Of a stretch of 64,000 nt of DNA, positions 26,039 to 35,000 are shown in pieces. Source of the DNA: Bacillus sp. F19 (GTDB lineage: Bacteria; Bacillota; Bacilli; Bacillales; Bacillaceae); contig CP085710.1 of assembly GCA_023823795.1 (NCBI GenBank), positions 3,250,001-3,314,000 of the forward strand. The letters are read 5' to 3'. The notes beneath the pieces were generated by a model, which had not been told where the DNA came from, searched no databases, and worked only from the letters and a program-made list of their open reading frames with translations. Position 1 is the first letter of the stretch, and every line of letters starts with the position of its first letter. The position numbers were made by a program, and so were the translations under genes.

Positions 26039-26251
26039 GAAATGCTCTCTCCCTCCTTCCCCAACCGTCCATCTAGTCTAAAAGATTCAATTTTAATTTA
26101 TATTCTACACAATTCTGTTATAAGGAACGAAAATCCTTCTTTTTAACGAATAATTTTTTATTCTGAAAATTCATTTTGTTCCTTTAGACTCATTTTTCTG
26201 ATGTATATTTTAAGAAAGATGTCGAACGATAAGTAAGTGGAGGTGACTAAC

Positions 26252-26518
26252 ATGGACCAGATTAATCATACAGGCCTTATCAGCGGCTTCAATAATCTAA
26301 AACAATTAGAAATGGCTGTAGCAGCAGCACAAAAAATGACAGGATCTGCAACGATGAGCATGGATCCTGAGGCGATTCAAAACGCAGAAAAAGCACTTCA
26401 GGATGCAAAAGCTATCTATCAGACTGCAGGGGATACAGGAGTTGACCAGGACTTTCTCAGCAATCAGAATGAACTTCTTCTGCAATGCGAGCACCAGCTA
26501 AACGAGGCAAAACAATAG
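26252..26518 (+). CDS. DUF2564-type small protein
   Basis: 88 aa, helical, Ala/Gln-rich: GFNNLKQLEMAVAAAQKMTGSATMSMDPEAIQNAEKALQDAKAIYQ. GGAGGTGA lies five bases before ATG 26252, so the longer frame is rejected. Matches the small DUF2564 family as I recall; function unknown. It ends at a bidirectional terminator shared with ypeQ. Confidence 0.75.
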   Translation: MDQINHTGLISGFNNLKQLEMAVAAAQKMTGSATMSMDPEAIQNAEKALQDAKAIYQTAGDTGVDQDFLSNQNELLLQCEHQLNEAKQ

Positions 26519-26527
26519 TAAGCATAT

Positions 26528-26565
26528 AAAAAATCCGCTGAATTTAGATGTCAGCGGATTTTTAT
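26528..26565. terminator. Bidirectional terminator
   Basis: AAATCCGCTGA pairs with TCAGCGGATTT, A and T runs on either side. Confidence 0.88.
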
Positions 26566-26753
26566 GTCAGCTTCTTGCCGTATTCTTTTATTTTTTGACC
26601 GACCGTGCATTCTTCAATACAGAAAGAATGAGCAACCTTTTTCCCATATTCCTTGCGAAAAAGCTTCTTCAATAAGCAATCCGTACAATAGGCATCGAGC
26701 AGCTGGTCGATTTCGCAAACAACTTGTTTTTTCTCCAATTCATTCATCTCCAT
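26562..26753 (-). CDS. ypeQ: YpeQ-like zinc-finger protein
   Basis: 63 aa, matching B. subtilis YpeQ: EIDQLLDAYCTDCLLKKLFRKEYGKKVAHSFCIEECTVGQKIKEYGKKL. Cysteines CTDC and C-x3-C, with His, suggest one zinc site. The ATG at 26753 overlaps the ypeP stop (TGATG), so it is translated after ypeP. The function is unknown. Confidence 0.85.
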   Translation of the reverse strand: MEMNELEKKQVVCEIDQLLDAYCTDCLLKKLFRKEYGKKVAHSFCIEECTVGQKIKEYGKKLT

Positions 26754-27418
26754 CAATCGCTGTCAAGCTTCCATTCACTTGCAATAGTCATTCCTTTTAA
26801 TCCTTGTCCTGCAAGCTTATCCGCTTCTTCATTTTCTTTTCGAGCAATTGGCATGCATATTGGACGCACTTTCATTTTTTTCAGGGCTGCTTCAATTTTA
26901 TCAAGCCAGCGGGTGTAAGCTTCTTCATAGACGGGCCACTCTCCGGACAGCTGGTTGAGCACAACTTGCGAATCTCCTTTAAAAGTTACGTCCTGATAAC
27001 GTACGCCGAGCTCATCAAGTTTTTGCACCATAAAGTAAACAGCCATGTATTCTGCTTCGTTATTGGATTCTGCACCATCTGCTTTTGCACTGAATCTCAT
27101 TCTTGCTCTTTTTTCGTTTATTGAATAGTAGATCACAGCGCCAAGACCTGCTTCTTTTGTTTGTTTATTGTAGTTGCCGTCAAAATAAGCTTCAACGTCG
27201 ACAGGCTCATGCGCGACTTCCAATTTTAATTTCTTTAATTCTTTAAGTGACCATGCCGTGCCGCGTGTATCAATAAATTCTATTGATTTCACCCTGCCGG
27301 TTTTTTCGAGATCATCACCAATCAAAATGGCTGAATCAAGGTCTGTTTCGTTATCAGATGTAAAAAGCAAGTTCTTTTTTTTCGGGCTGATGTACATCCA
27401 GTGTATTAGATATTTCAC
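26753..27418 (-). CDS. ypeP: RNase H-like protein YpeP
   Basis: About 221 aa: a short N-terminal beta domain (1-75) and a C-terminal type 1 RNase H fold. Acidic residues align: Asp of EAYFDGNYN, Glu of ESNNEAEYMAV, Asp of FKGDSQVVLNQL, Asp of KENEEADKLAGQ. All four catalytic carboxylates are therefore present, so nuclease activity is possible. The GTG at 27418 is eight bases from TAGGAG; the GTG at 27427 abuts it. Upstream of ypeQ in one operon. Confidence 0.88.
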   Translation of the reverse strand: MKYLIHWMYISPKKKNLLFTSDNETDLDSAILIGDDLEKTGRVKSIEFIDTRGTAWSLKELKKLKLEVAHEPVDVEAYFDGNYNKQTKEAGLGAVIYYSINEKRARMRFSAKADGAESNNEAEYMAVYFMVQKLDELGVRYQDVTFKGDSQVVLNQLSGEWPVYEEAYTRWLDKIEAALKKMKVRPICMPIARKENEEADKLAGQGLKGMTIASEWKLDSD

Positions 27419-27527
27419 CTGTTCCACTCCTAATTCGGCTGAGCTATATATTCAATAGTTTTGCTCATACCATCAAATGTATTCACTGTGCTATAATCAT
27501 ATTCGATAATTAACCAAGGCGCTTGCT

Positions 27528-27761
27528 GTGTTATCAAAAAAAAGCCTAAACGAAAGGAGCTTGACTAAATATATAAACAAGGAAACAGACTGTCTTATGG
27601 CTGGTTTTGCGTTAATCAATTTTATCATTGTTCTTTTGTTTTATAAACTATCCGGCACAAGCGGATTGTTTGTCTGTATGTTATCAATGGTTGTTTTAAA
27701 TGTGCAGGTGGTTATAACATTGAGATTTTTGGAAAGACCGCAACGATGGGGAGTATCATGA
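27528..27761 (+). CDS. Small two-helix membrane protein
   Basis: 77 aa (if GTG 27528 is used) or 66 aa (TTG 27561, next to AAAGGAG). Two hydrophobic segments: LMAGFALINFIIVLLFYKL and LFVCMLSMVVLNVQVVITL. An extended -10 promoter TGCTATAAT lies at 27489-27497. In front of ypdQ on the same strand. No family recognised. Confidence 0.6.
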   Translation: MLSKKSLNERSLTKYINKETDCLMAGFALINFIIVLLFYKLSGTSGLFVCMLSMVVLNVQVVITLRFLERPQRWGVS

Positions 27762-27814
27762 TATGGGATTAGCTGAAAAAGTGAAGCCCAATGAATAAGG
27801 AGTTGAAGACATAG

Positions 27815-28210
27815 ATGATCGAAGTTTATGTAGATGGTGCAAGTGCAGGAGATCCTGGGCCTTCAGGAGCAGGCATTTTCATTAAAGGTCACGGCAAAGG
27901 GGAACAAATCTCAGTCCCGCTTGGCATCATGACGAATCATGAAGCAGAATACCATGCTCTTATAAAAAGCCTGGAAATTTGTCTTGAGAAAGGATTTACG
28001 ATTATTTCAGTCAGAACGGATTCACAGCTTGTAGAACGTGCTGTTGAAAAAGAATATGTAAAAAATCCAGCTTTCATCCCGCTGCTCGAAAAGGTTCTTT
28101 GCTTAAAAAATAGATTTGAGCTGTTTTTTATTAAATGGATTCCGAGTAAACAAAACAGTGTAGCGGATCAGCTATCACGAACTGCCATTCGGCTGAATGG
28201 AGATACATAA
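27815..28210 (+). CDS. ypdQ: RNase HI-like protein YpdQ
   Basis: 131 aa, minimal RNase H fold. Catalytic residues Asp7 (VYVDGAS), Glu45 (NHEAEYHAL), Asp69 (VRTDSQLV), Asp118 (NSVADQLSR) are present. Lacks the basic protrusion of E. coli RNase HI, as does its B. subtilis relative, whose activity was reported weak or absent. RBS AAGGAG upstream; its TAA overlaps the start of the next gene. Confidence 0.88.
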   Translation: MIEVYVDGASAGDPGPSGAGIFIKGHGKGEQISVPLGIMTNHEAEYHALIKSLEICLEKGFTIISVRTDSQLVERAVEKEYVKNPAFIPLLEKVLCLKNRFELFFIKWIPSKQNSVADQLSRTAIRLNGDT

Positions 28211-29115
28211 TGATGAAGCTGAAAAAATCTTCAGTTGCCGATCTCAGCCTCCTGTTCGTTGCTTTTATATGGGGATCTACTTTTGTGATTGTCCAAAAAG
28301 CCATTCACTTTATGCCGCCCCACTTTTTTAATGGCGTTCGTTTTTTTGCTGCAGCCATTATACTGACTATGATTAGTTTAAGAGTAACCCGCTTTCGACT
28401 TTCAAAAGACACATTGCTTGCCGGAATATCGCTTGGCGTCTTGTTATTTTTAGGTTACGCCTTTCAGACTGTCGGATTGTTATATACAACCTCTTCAAAA
28501 ACTGGATTTATTACTGGTTTAAGTGTGATGATCGTTCCCCTCTTGTCCATCTGGCTCCTTAAGGAACGCGCCAGAAAAACAGTTTATTTTGCAGCAGGCC
28601 TTGGAACAGCAGGCTTGTACCTTTTAACCCTGAGTGATTTCTCTTCACTAAATATAGGAGATTTGCTTGTTCTCTTCTGCGCCGTTGCGTTTGCTTTGCA
28701 TATTATCTTTACAGGGAGGTTTTCCAGCAGTCATGATGCTTGGATGCTGACGATCGTTCAGCTTGCAACGGTTTCTATCCTGAGTTTTCTAGCATCCGTG
28801 GTATTTGAAGCTGCAAATATGAAAGAGAATTTCGGCAGCATGTTTACATTTGAAGTTCTGTTTGCCCTTATCATTACCGCGCTATTTGCAACTGCATTCG
28901 CCTTTTTCGTTCAAACAAAGCTTCAGCAGTACACAACAGCATCAAGAGTTGCTCTCATTTATGCCACAGAGCCAGTGTTCGCTGCATTAACCGCTTTTAT
29001 TTTCATAGGAGAGCGGCTGACAGTATACGGCATAATCGGCTCTCTGCTTATTTTGGCAGCCATGCTTACAGCTGAATGGAAGCAAAATAGCACAGAAGAA
29101 TCTCTTACCATATAA
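28210..29115 (+). CDS. EamA/DMT family transporter
   Basis: 301 aa with ten hydrophobic helices in two EamA repeats (about 10-140 and 150-290). Typical signatures: LLFVAFIWGSTFVIVQKAIH, SKTGFITGLSVMIVPLL and ASRVALIYATEPVFAALTAF. Substrate unknown (metabolite efflux in most relatives). Overlaps the end of ypdQ by one base with GGAG seven bases before; same operon. Terminator follows. Confidence 0.9.
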   Translation: MMKLKKSSVADLSLLFVAFIWGSTFVIVQKAIHFMPPHFFNGVRFFAAAIILTMISLRVTRFRLSKDTLLAGISLGVLLFLGYAFQTVGLLYTTSSKTGFITGLSVMIVPLLSIWLLKERARKTVYFAAGLGTAGLYLLTLSDFSSLNIGDLLVLFCAVAFALHIIFTGRFSSSHDAWMLTIVQLATVSILSFLASVVFEAANMKENFGSMFTFEVLFALIITALFATAFAFFVQTKLQQYTTASRVALIYATEPVFAALTAFIFIGERLTVYGIIGSLLILAAMLTAEWKQNSTEESLTI

Positions 29116-29142
29116 AAATCCCGGGATCCCCGAGATTTTTTT
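29115..29142 (+). terminator. Terminator of the DMT transporter gene
   Basis: AAATCCCGGG/CCCCGAGATTT stem then seven T. Confidence 0.8.
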
Positions 29143-29168
29143 ACAATTATAAAATTTTGTGTTTTGAT

Positions 29169-29288
29169 GGCAAGCGAAAGCGCCTAACTCCTTCGTCAGA
29201 ACGGCTCTCCAAAAAAGCCAAACCCGGACTTTTCCGTCGGAGCCTTATCTGACATGCCCGCGCTGACAAAGGCGCTTCCGCTTTTCTA
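29169..29288 (-). repeat. Dispersed hairpin repeat, copy A
   Basis: On the minus strand starts AGAAAAGCGGAAGCGCC and contains the family core GAAAAGTCCGGGTTTGGCTT, ending GGAGTTAGGCGC. Related copies at 43457, 48083 and 50632. Ends form a near inverted repeat (GCGGAAGCGCC / GGCGCTTTCGC). Confidence 0.75.
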
Positions 29289-29289
29289 A

Positions 29290-29565
29290 TTAGATCAAAT
29301 TCAGTTTTTGTGCCACAAGAACTGCCTGTGTGCGGTTTTTTGCCTTTTCTTTTGTCAGCCTTTCAAGAAGGGAGACAAAAAATGAGCCGTCAAATTCCTT
29401 CTGTGCTTTTAATGTCAGCTCAATCGCAGCAATGACCAGCTCGTCCTCGGCACCTGTGTAATGTTTGCCGAACTCGATAAAGCCAAGAGCATCTTCCTTA
29501 AGCTGAAATCCTTTATCTTTTAAATGCAGCAAATAATCTGTAACCGACTGTTTCGTATGTAGCAA
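29290..29565 (-). CDS. Hypothetical 91-aa protein
   Basis: 91 aa, acidic and helical: TDYLLHLKDKGFQLKEDALGFIEFGKHYTGAEDELVIAAIELTLKAQKEFDGSFFVSLLERL. Likely a real conserved Bacillus protein, possibly of the DUF6123 type. A ribosome site is weak, so the start is uncertain. No function can be suggested. Confidence 0.65.
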   Translation of the reverse strand: MLHTKQSVTDYLLHLKDKGFQLKEDALGFIEFGKHYTGAEDELVIAAIELTLKAQKEFDGSFFVSLLERLTKEKAKNRTQAVLVAQKLNLI

Positions 29566-29644
29566 GCAGACCCCGCCTTAGGTGTAAAGTTTCATCCATC
29601 CTAATTTTAGCTGATGGATAAAAAAATTTCTATACCATTTCGCC

Positions 29645-30307
29645 CTAGTAATAACCTATTTCATGAATTTCATCTGATTGAAAAGTGATAACGAGCGGAT
29701 CTTTATTTTGCGCTTCTTTGACCATTGCTTTTGCAACTGTTTTTGCATGGATCGGTTTCATTAATTTTAATTTTCCAACAAAAAGAAATCCAAGACTTTT
29801 AGCCATCCATACACCTATCTTTTCTCCGAAACGAAATTCTTCCCTGTCACCAATCAGCAAAGACGGCCTGAACAAGATAACCGAGGGCAGCCCTAGGTTC
29901 CTTAAGGCATCCTCCATCTGTCCTTTTACTCGATTATAGTAAAACAGTGAATCGCAATCGGCTCCGACAGCTGAGACGGCAAGGACTTTATAAACACCTT
30001 GCTGTTTGGCCAGACGGGCTGCTTCTACTGCATATTCAAAATCAACTTTATAAAACGCTTCCTTGGATTTTGCTTGCTTCATCGTGGTACCTAAACAAAT
30101 AAACAATTCATCTGCGGCAAATTCACTGCCATACTCAGATAAATAATCAAAATCAGTTATAATTGTATTTTTATGTTTGGCATTTTCATGGGTTAAAGGC
30201 TTTCTTGTAATCGTCTTCACTTCTGAGTACTGCTTAGATGCAAGCAGGAGACTGAGCAATTCAGTTCCAATCAAACCGGTTGCTCCGATAATCAATGCTT
30301 TCTTCAT
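29645..30307 (-). CDS. NAD(P)-binding oxidoreductase, atypical SDR (HTATIP2-like)
   Basis: 220 aa Rossmann protein. Nucleotide motif IIGATGLIGTELL near the N-terminus, NmrA/HTATIP2-like core FICLGTTMKQAKSKEAFYKVDFEYAVEAARLA, VLAVSAVGADCDSLFYYNRVKGQMEDAL (S...Y-x3-K catalytic pattern) and LFRPSLLIGDREEFR. GGAG lies eight bases before ATG 30307, so the MAIM start is rejected. Substrate unknown. Confidence 0.85.
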   Translation of the reverse strand: MKKALIIGATGLIGTELLSLLLASKQYSEVKTITRKPLTHENAKHKNTIITDFDYLSEYGSEFAADELFICLGTTMKQAKSKEAFYKVDFEYAVEAARLAKQQGVYKVLAVSAVGADCDSLFYYNRVKGQMEDALRNLGLPSVILFRPSLLIGDREEFRFGEKIGVWMAKSLGFLFVGKLKLMKPIHAKTVAKAMVKEAQNKDPLVITFQSDEIHEIGYY

Positions 30308-30373
30308 GATCGCCACTCCAATCTTATACTCTGAATCATAAAGGAATTAGAGCAATTAATCAAAAAAGAGAGG

Positions 30374-31270
30374 TCACATTGCCTCTCTTACTGCCAGGGC
30401 ATCTGATAAAAACGTGTGCAGCCCTCTTAGTTCCATTTCCTCAATCATCTGAACAGCGCGGTTATGCTCAACGTTCAGAAGGGCTTCATCAAGCGGGCAC
30501 TCTACTGGAACATCACATGTAATTTCAGCAAGTTTCCTTGATAAATGAAGCATTTCAAGATCCTGTTCAATCTTAGATCGCTGAGCTTTGGTCAGCTCTT
30601 CTAAGCTGCTGAGCAGGCCTTCAATGGACTTGTATTTCGCAATCAGTTTATATGCGGTTTTTTCTCCAATCCCGCGAACGCCAGGATAGTTATCGCTGCT
30701 GTCTCCCATTAATCCTTTTACATCGATAAGATGAGCGGGAAGAATGCCTGTTTCTTCTGTGAAAAAGTCGTGAGTATAAACCTTATACTGCCCGATTCCT
30801 TTTTGCATAAGGACAACCTGTACATCCTCCGTTAATAACTGCAGCAGATCACGGTCACCTGTCAAAATGGAGACATTCATCTCCCCTCCGTAAAGTTTCG
30901 CAAGTGTTCCGATGCAATCATCTGCCTCATAGCCTGCAAGTCCAACATTCGGTATGTTTAATGCTTCAACAACTTCTTTAGCCAAATCAAACTGAGGACG
31001 CATTTCAACAGGAGCTTCCGGACGGTTTGCTTTATAATGGTCAAACAATTCTGAACGGTACGTTTTGCTTCCCATATCCCAGCAGCAAATCACATGACTC
31101 GGGTTAAAATGTTTAATTGATGCCAGTAAATGCTTTAAAAATCCGTTCACAGCATTCGTAGGCACCCCTTTGCTGTTGATCATAAAATTGCCGTATACAG
31201 ATGTTGCATAAAAAGCTCTAAAAAGGAGCGCCATGCCATCTACTATCAATAATTGGTGTTTATTTTTCAT
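30374..31270 (-). CDS. ypcP: 5'-3' exonuclease YpcP (PolI N-domain type)
   Basis: 298 aa, the FEN-like 5'-3' exonuclease domain alone. Acidic metal ligands appear in LLIVDGMALLFRAFYA, GYEADDCIGTLA, ILTGDRDLLQLL, KGLMGDSSDNYPGVRGIGEKTA (helix-hairpin-helix). Processes RNA primers and flaps in Okazaki fragments; overlaps the PolA exonuclease role. Monocistronic. Confidence 0.93.
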   Translation of the reverse strand: MKNKHQLLIVDGMALLFRAFYATSVYGNFMINSKGVPTNAVNGFLKHLLASIKHFNPSHVICCWDMGSKTYRSELFDHYKANRPEAPVEMRPQFDLAKEVVEALNIPNVGLAGYEADDCIGTLAKLYGGEMNVSILTGDRDLLQLLTEDVQVVLMQKGIGQYKVYTHDFFTEETGILPAHLIDVKGLMGDSSDNYPGVRGIGEKTAYKLIAKYKSIEGLLSSLEELTKAQRSKIEQDLEMLHLSRKLAEITCDVPVECPLDEALLNVEHNRAVQMIEEMELRGLHTFLSDALAVREAM

Positions 31271-31354
31271 CTATTATCAAGTCTCCTATCTAAAAAAATC
31301 AAGTACCTCTATCATATCATAATATGTGGGCCAGACTGAAAGGGAAAAACATGA

Positions 31355-31396
31355 AAAAGACCCTCACCATTTGTGAAGGCCTTCTGTCTTTTGATA
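31355..31396 (-). terminator. Terminator of the 47-aa gene
   Basis: CCTTCAC/GTGAGG stem with outer GAC/GTC, T run on the minus strand. Confidence 0.55.
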
Positions 31397-31397
31397 A

Positions 31398-31541
31398 CTA
31401 CTTAGACTCCTGGTTCTTTTTGCTGTTCATTTTTTTCACTTCTGTTTCTGCATAAGAAGCGAATTCTTCGTTAAAGCCATTTTTCTTTTTAGCATTGTTG
31501 TTGCGCTGTGCATTTGCATTTCCGCTTTTTGTTCTGCCCAT
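31398..31541 (-). CDS. 47-aa probable small acid-soluble spore protein, gamma-like
   Basis: 47 aa, rich in Asn, Lys, Gln and Ala (MGRTKSGNANAQRNNNAKKKNGFNEEFASYAETEV...). The FxxEFAS element is the conserved core of gamma-type SASPs such as SspE. GAGGTG lies nine bases before the ATG. In B. subtilis the spore gene sspL maps near ypcP, but this sequence does not resemble SspL as I recall it. Spore protein is an inference from composition and motif. Confidence 0.6.
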   Translation of the reverse strand: MGRTKSGNANAQRNNNAKKKNGFNEEFASYAETEVKKMNSKKNQESK

Positions 31542-31610
31542 TTGTAACACCTCTTTTCAGTTGTGCTAATCTTAGGATTTCCGTTAAGCGGGTCTGATTA
31601 CACGCAGAAG

Positions 31611-31886
31611 TTATTGGTTATCTGCAGCGTATTTTCGCTGTACAAACTCACGGACCATTTCTTCCGAGACCAGTTTTCTTGTCGGAATAATGCCTTGTTT
31701 AGCGAGTTCATTAATCTCAGCTGTAACTGAATTAATGCCGCCAACAGAGAAAGGCTGTGAGTGTCTGCATTGCTGAACGGCCTGTTCAATAAGCGCTTCT
31801 CTTTTTTCTTCTAACGCTAAAAATGCGGAAACAATCGCGTGCTGTTTTTTACTGTGAGCTGAAATTTCTTCATGTACGTTTGTCAT
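31611..31886 (-). CDS. ypbS: YpbS-like protein (DUF2533)
   Basis: 91 aa, matching B. subtilis YpbS: MTNVHEEISAHSKKQHAIVSAFLALEEKREALIEQAV, INELAKQGIIPTRKLVSEEMVREFV. No known function. Overlaps the upstream 66-aa gene by 17 bases, last gene of the dynA operon. Confidence 0.8.
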   Translation of the reverse strand: MTNVHEEISAHSKKQHAIVSAFLALEEKREALIEQAVQQCRHSQPFSVGGINSVTAEINELAKQGIIPTRKLVSEEMVREFVQRKYAADNQ

Positions 31887-32070
31887 TGGGCAAGTCTCCT
31901 CTTTTTTTCATCAGGTTCAGGACTTTTTCAGTCGGTGTCCAGCAATCGAAAGAATAATCCGGTTTTGTTTCAAAACCGAGCCGGCCGCAGCGGTACATCA
32001 TTTTTCCGCCGCTGCGGAAGCTTTGAAAATGAGTACACGCGGCACAAACCTGATATTGTTTACTGTTCAT
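31870..32070 (-). CDS. 66-aa Cys-rich protein, possible zinc ribbon
   Basis: 66 aa with four Cys: CAAC at 9-12, Cys28 (YRCGRLG) and Cys43 (FDCWTP), a plausible single zinc site. Overlaps dynA upstream by 11 bases and ypbS downstream by 17, so it is part of the dynA-orf-ypbS operon. Not otherwise recognised. Confidence 0.7.
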   Translation of the reverse strand: MNSKQYQVCAACTHFQSFRSGGKMMYRCGRLGFETKPDYSFDCWTPTEKVLNLMKKRGDLPNDKRT

Positions 32071-35000
32071 CGCTTTTAAGCTCCATCATAATTTGCTTTA
32101 GAGTCTGATTTCCTTTTTGATGCAGGGTTAAATCATTGTTTGTATAAGCAGATAAAAGAGCCTCGTAATAATTCTCTGCCTGATTGGCAAGGTTCTCAAG
32201 CAGCAGGCTGCATTCATTCATGAACTGCTCAAGATAATACTCGCCAAACTGATCCTCGTGAGCTGATAAGATATCCGTTATCGGCGTGTCGAGTTTTCCC
32301 TGCAGCTCGTCACTCATGTTTTTCTTTTCATTTTTTTCAAAAAAGGATTTCGTGTTTTTAAATTTTTTCAATGGCTGACGGATTTCCGCTGATTTTATGT
32401 CTTTTAATGCAGCTTGCAGCTTAGGTGTTTGAAACTTGGTGAATTCCGGCAGAGATGTCCGGAGCTCGTTATTAGTCAATGCCATCTCCTTGGAATGACG
32501 CTTAAACACATTCTCAAGCAGCTTGCGGCTGTACTTTTCAAGCCTTAGTGTCGTTGCCTGCAGTTCTTGGAGAACATGAAATTGCAGCGATACAAGCAAG
32601 TCCTGCAGGCAGTTCTCAAGGATTTCTTTTGTTTGCTTCGAGGATCCTGCAAAAGCTCCCGGATGAAAGGCTTCTTTAAATAAGTCCGGAAACCTCAGCA
32701 TCGTTCGCTGTTTGACATAAAAGAGCTGCTCTTTAATTTCCTGCAGAACCTGACTTTGCTCAAGCTGATGTTCATCTGTACGAAGCTTGGATATAATCTC
32801 GGCACGTTCGGATGAAAGTCTCTGAAGTTCATGCTTTCTCTTCTCCTGATCAGCATCTGCAGCGTTCAAGATCGATTGCAATTGCTGCTTTGCTATAGAC
32901 AGCTCTACTTTGGCGGACATAATCATCGAAGCGGATAAATCGTTATTGATAAAGTGCATAAAATCATCTTGGAACTGAGTGAATTCAGATAAAGCTGGAT
33001 CTGACGTTTTTTCAAGCTCCATCAAACTAGATATGCCGTAAAGACGCGGATGGCGGATCTCATGGGAAAGCAGCTGCCCGGTAATATACTCTTTTACCAT
33101 CTCAATTTCTTCCTTGCTCTCTGCAAGATCAATGGCGTTGATGACAAAGAACATCTTATCCATTGTAAATGTATCTTTCACGCGTCCCAGCTGTTTCAGA
33201 AATTCACGGTCTCCTTTGGAAAAAGGATGATTATAATACGTAACAAATAAAATGGCATCCGCATTTTTAATGTAATCAAAGGCTACTTCTGTATGCCTTG
33301 AGTTAAAGGAGTCTGCACCTGGTGTATCAACAATCGTAATGCCATTTCGGGTAAGGGGGCTGTCAAAATAGATGATAACCTCCTCAACCGTGCAAGCTTT
33401 TTCTTCATTAGCGACAAACTCTTTGTATTCCTCTCTCTCAACTGCTCTTACCGTTCCGCTGATTGAAGGGAAATGTTTTAGAGCATGAGTGTAGAGCGGA
33501 AGAAGTGATTTCAGCCTCTCATTCCCGCCTTCTAGTTTCTCGAGTTTTGAAAGAGCTGAATGAACAGATTCTGCTTCTATCGAAAATAAATCGGCGATTT
33601 CCTTCAGAAATGCTTCTTCTGATTTAAACTTCACTTCAATTAAACCGTGCGGCTTATCCGCTGTCACAGGCACAATTTTGTTGATTGTCGCCGTTGTAGG
33701 CGTTGGAGAAGAAGGCAAAAGCTTTTCGCCGAGAAGCGCATTGGCAAATGACGACTTTCCTGCACTGAAAGCACCGAATAAAGCAACGGTAAATGTTTTA
33801 TTCTGAAGCGATTGTGCCTTCTCTAAAAGAGAAGCCGACAGCATGTGAAAACCGGGAATATCCCGCATGGCATCTGAAGCCCTGGCAATCTGCTTTGAAA
33901 AGAAACCCTGATCGAGATGGTGATCATGTTTTGGCTGTTCTTCTGTGAGCTCATCGCTCAAGGCAGAAACGGGTTTATGAGTCTCAAGCATCCCTTCAAC
34001 AGGCTCCTTCATAGGGTGATTCTGCATCCACTCCGTAATATTGATGTCTGGAAAGTTTTGCTGATCCATCAGTTCAATTAAATCATTTTTCACTTGTTCA
34101 AATGAAATCAGGCTGTGATAGGTCTCATTCAATTCTTCAAGCTGTTTGTTCGCTTCGTCAACTTCTTGTTCAAGGGCTTTTATCTGATCTGCACTCTGAT
34201 TCTTCAGATGGCGTTCAATCTCTTCGATAAGAGGCAGGGCCTGCTGTTTGCACTCTTTTTTGACAGCCTCGCTTAAATCGTTAGAATAGGTCAGCGTATA
34301 TTGCGAATTGACTGTTGCACCTTTATGGATTGAATCCTGCAGCAGCTGTGGCTGTATCTTTACATCAAACGATTGAATGTCATTTAAGATAACTGGATCA
34401 TGGATGTCATATTCAGCACTTTTTTTCTTTAAAAGTTCAGACAAATGCCACGTAATTTGAGACTGCAAGTGACGTGTCATTTCTTCAAAAAGGTCAGACT
34501 CGCGCTTTTGCCGCTCTTCAAGAGTTTTCACTTTAGAGAAGAGCAGGCCGACCTTAAATCCAGGCTGTGCAGCTGTAATAAATCGCTCCGCTTTGGATCT
34601 TGTTTCAAATGGAATCAAATTCGCATTTTTAAGGATATACTGAAGCTGTTCCTTCATATCAAAGACTGCGCTGTTCACTTTATCCAACAGGCTTTGAAGT
34701 GCTGAAGCAGATGCCTCATTGTTTACTTGCACTGATTCTAATTGCTGAATTAATTCATCTGCCTTGATGTCTTTTATCTCCAGATCGTCCTCTTTCCACT
34801 TCAAAAATTCATTTACTAATGATATCAAAGTGGACTGGGCATTCTTGATAACAAGATGATCTTCGGCGATTGTCTCGCGAATGAGCTTTTTTACTGTCTG
34901 AAGCTGATTATGTGTATTTTCATGATCTACCAAAGATGTATAAAAGATATGGTTTTTAGAAAGACCGGCTCCTCCAAATGTCATTTCGATCTGTGATCTA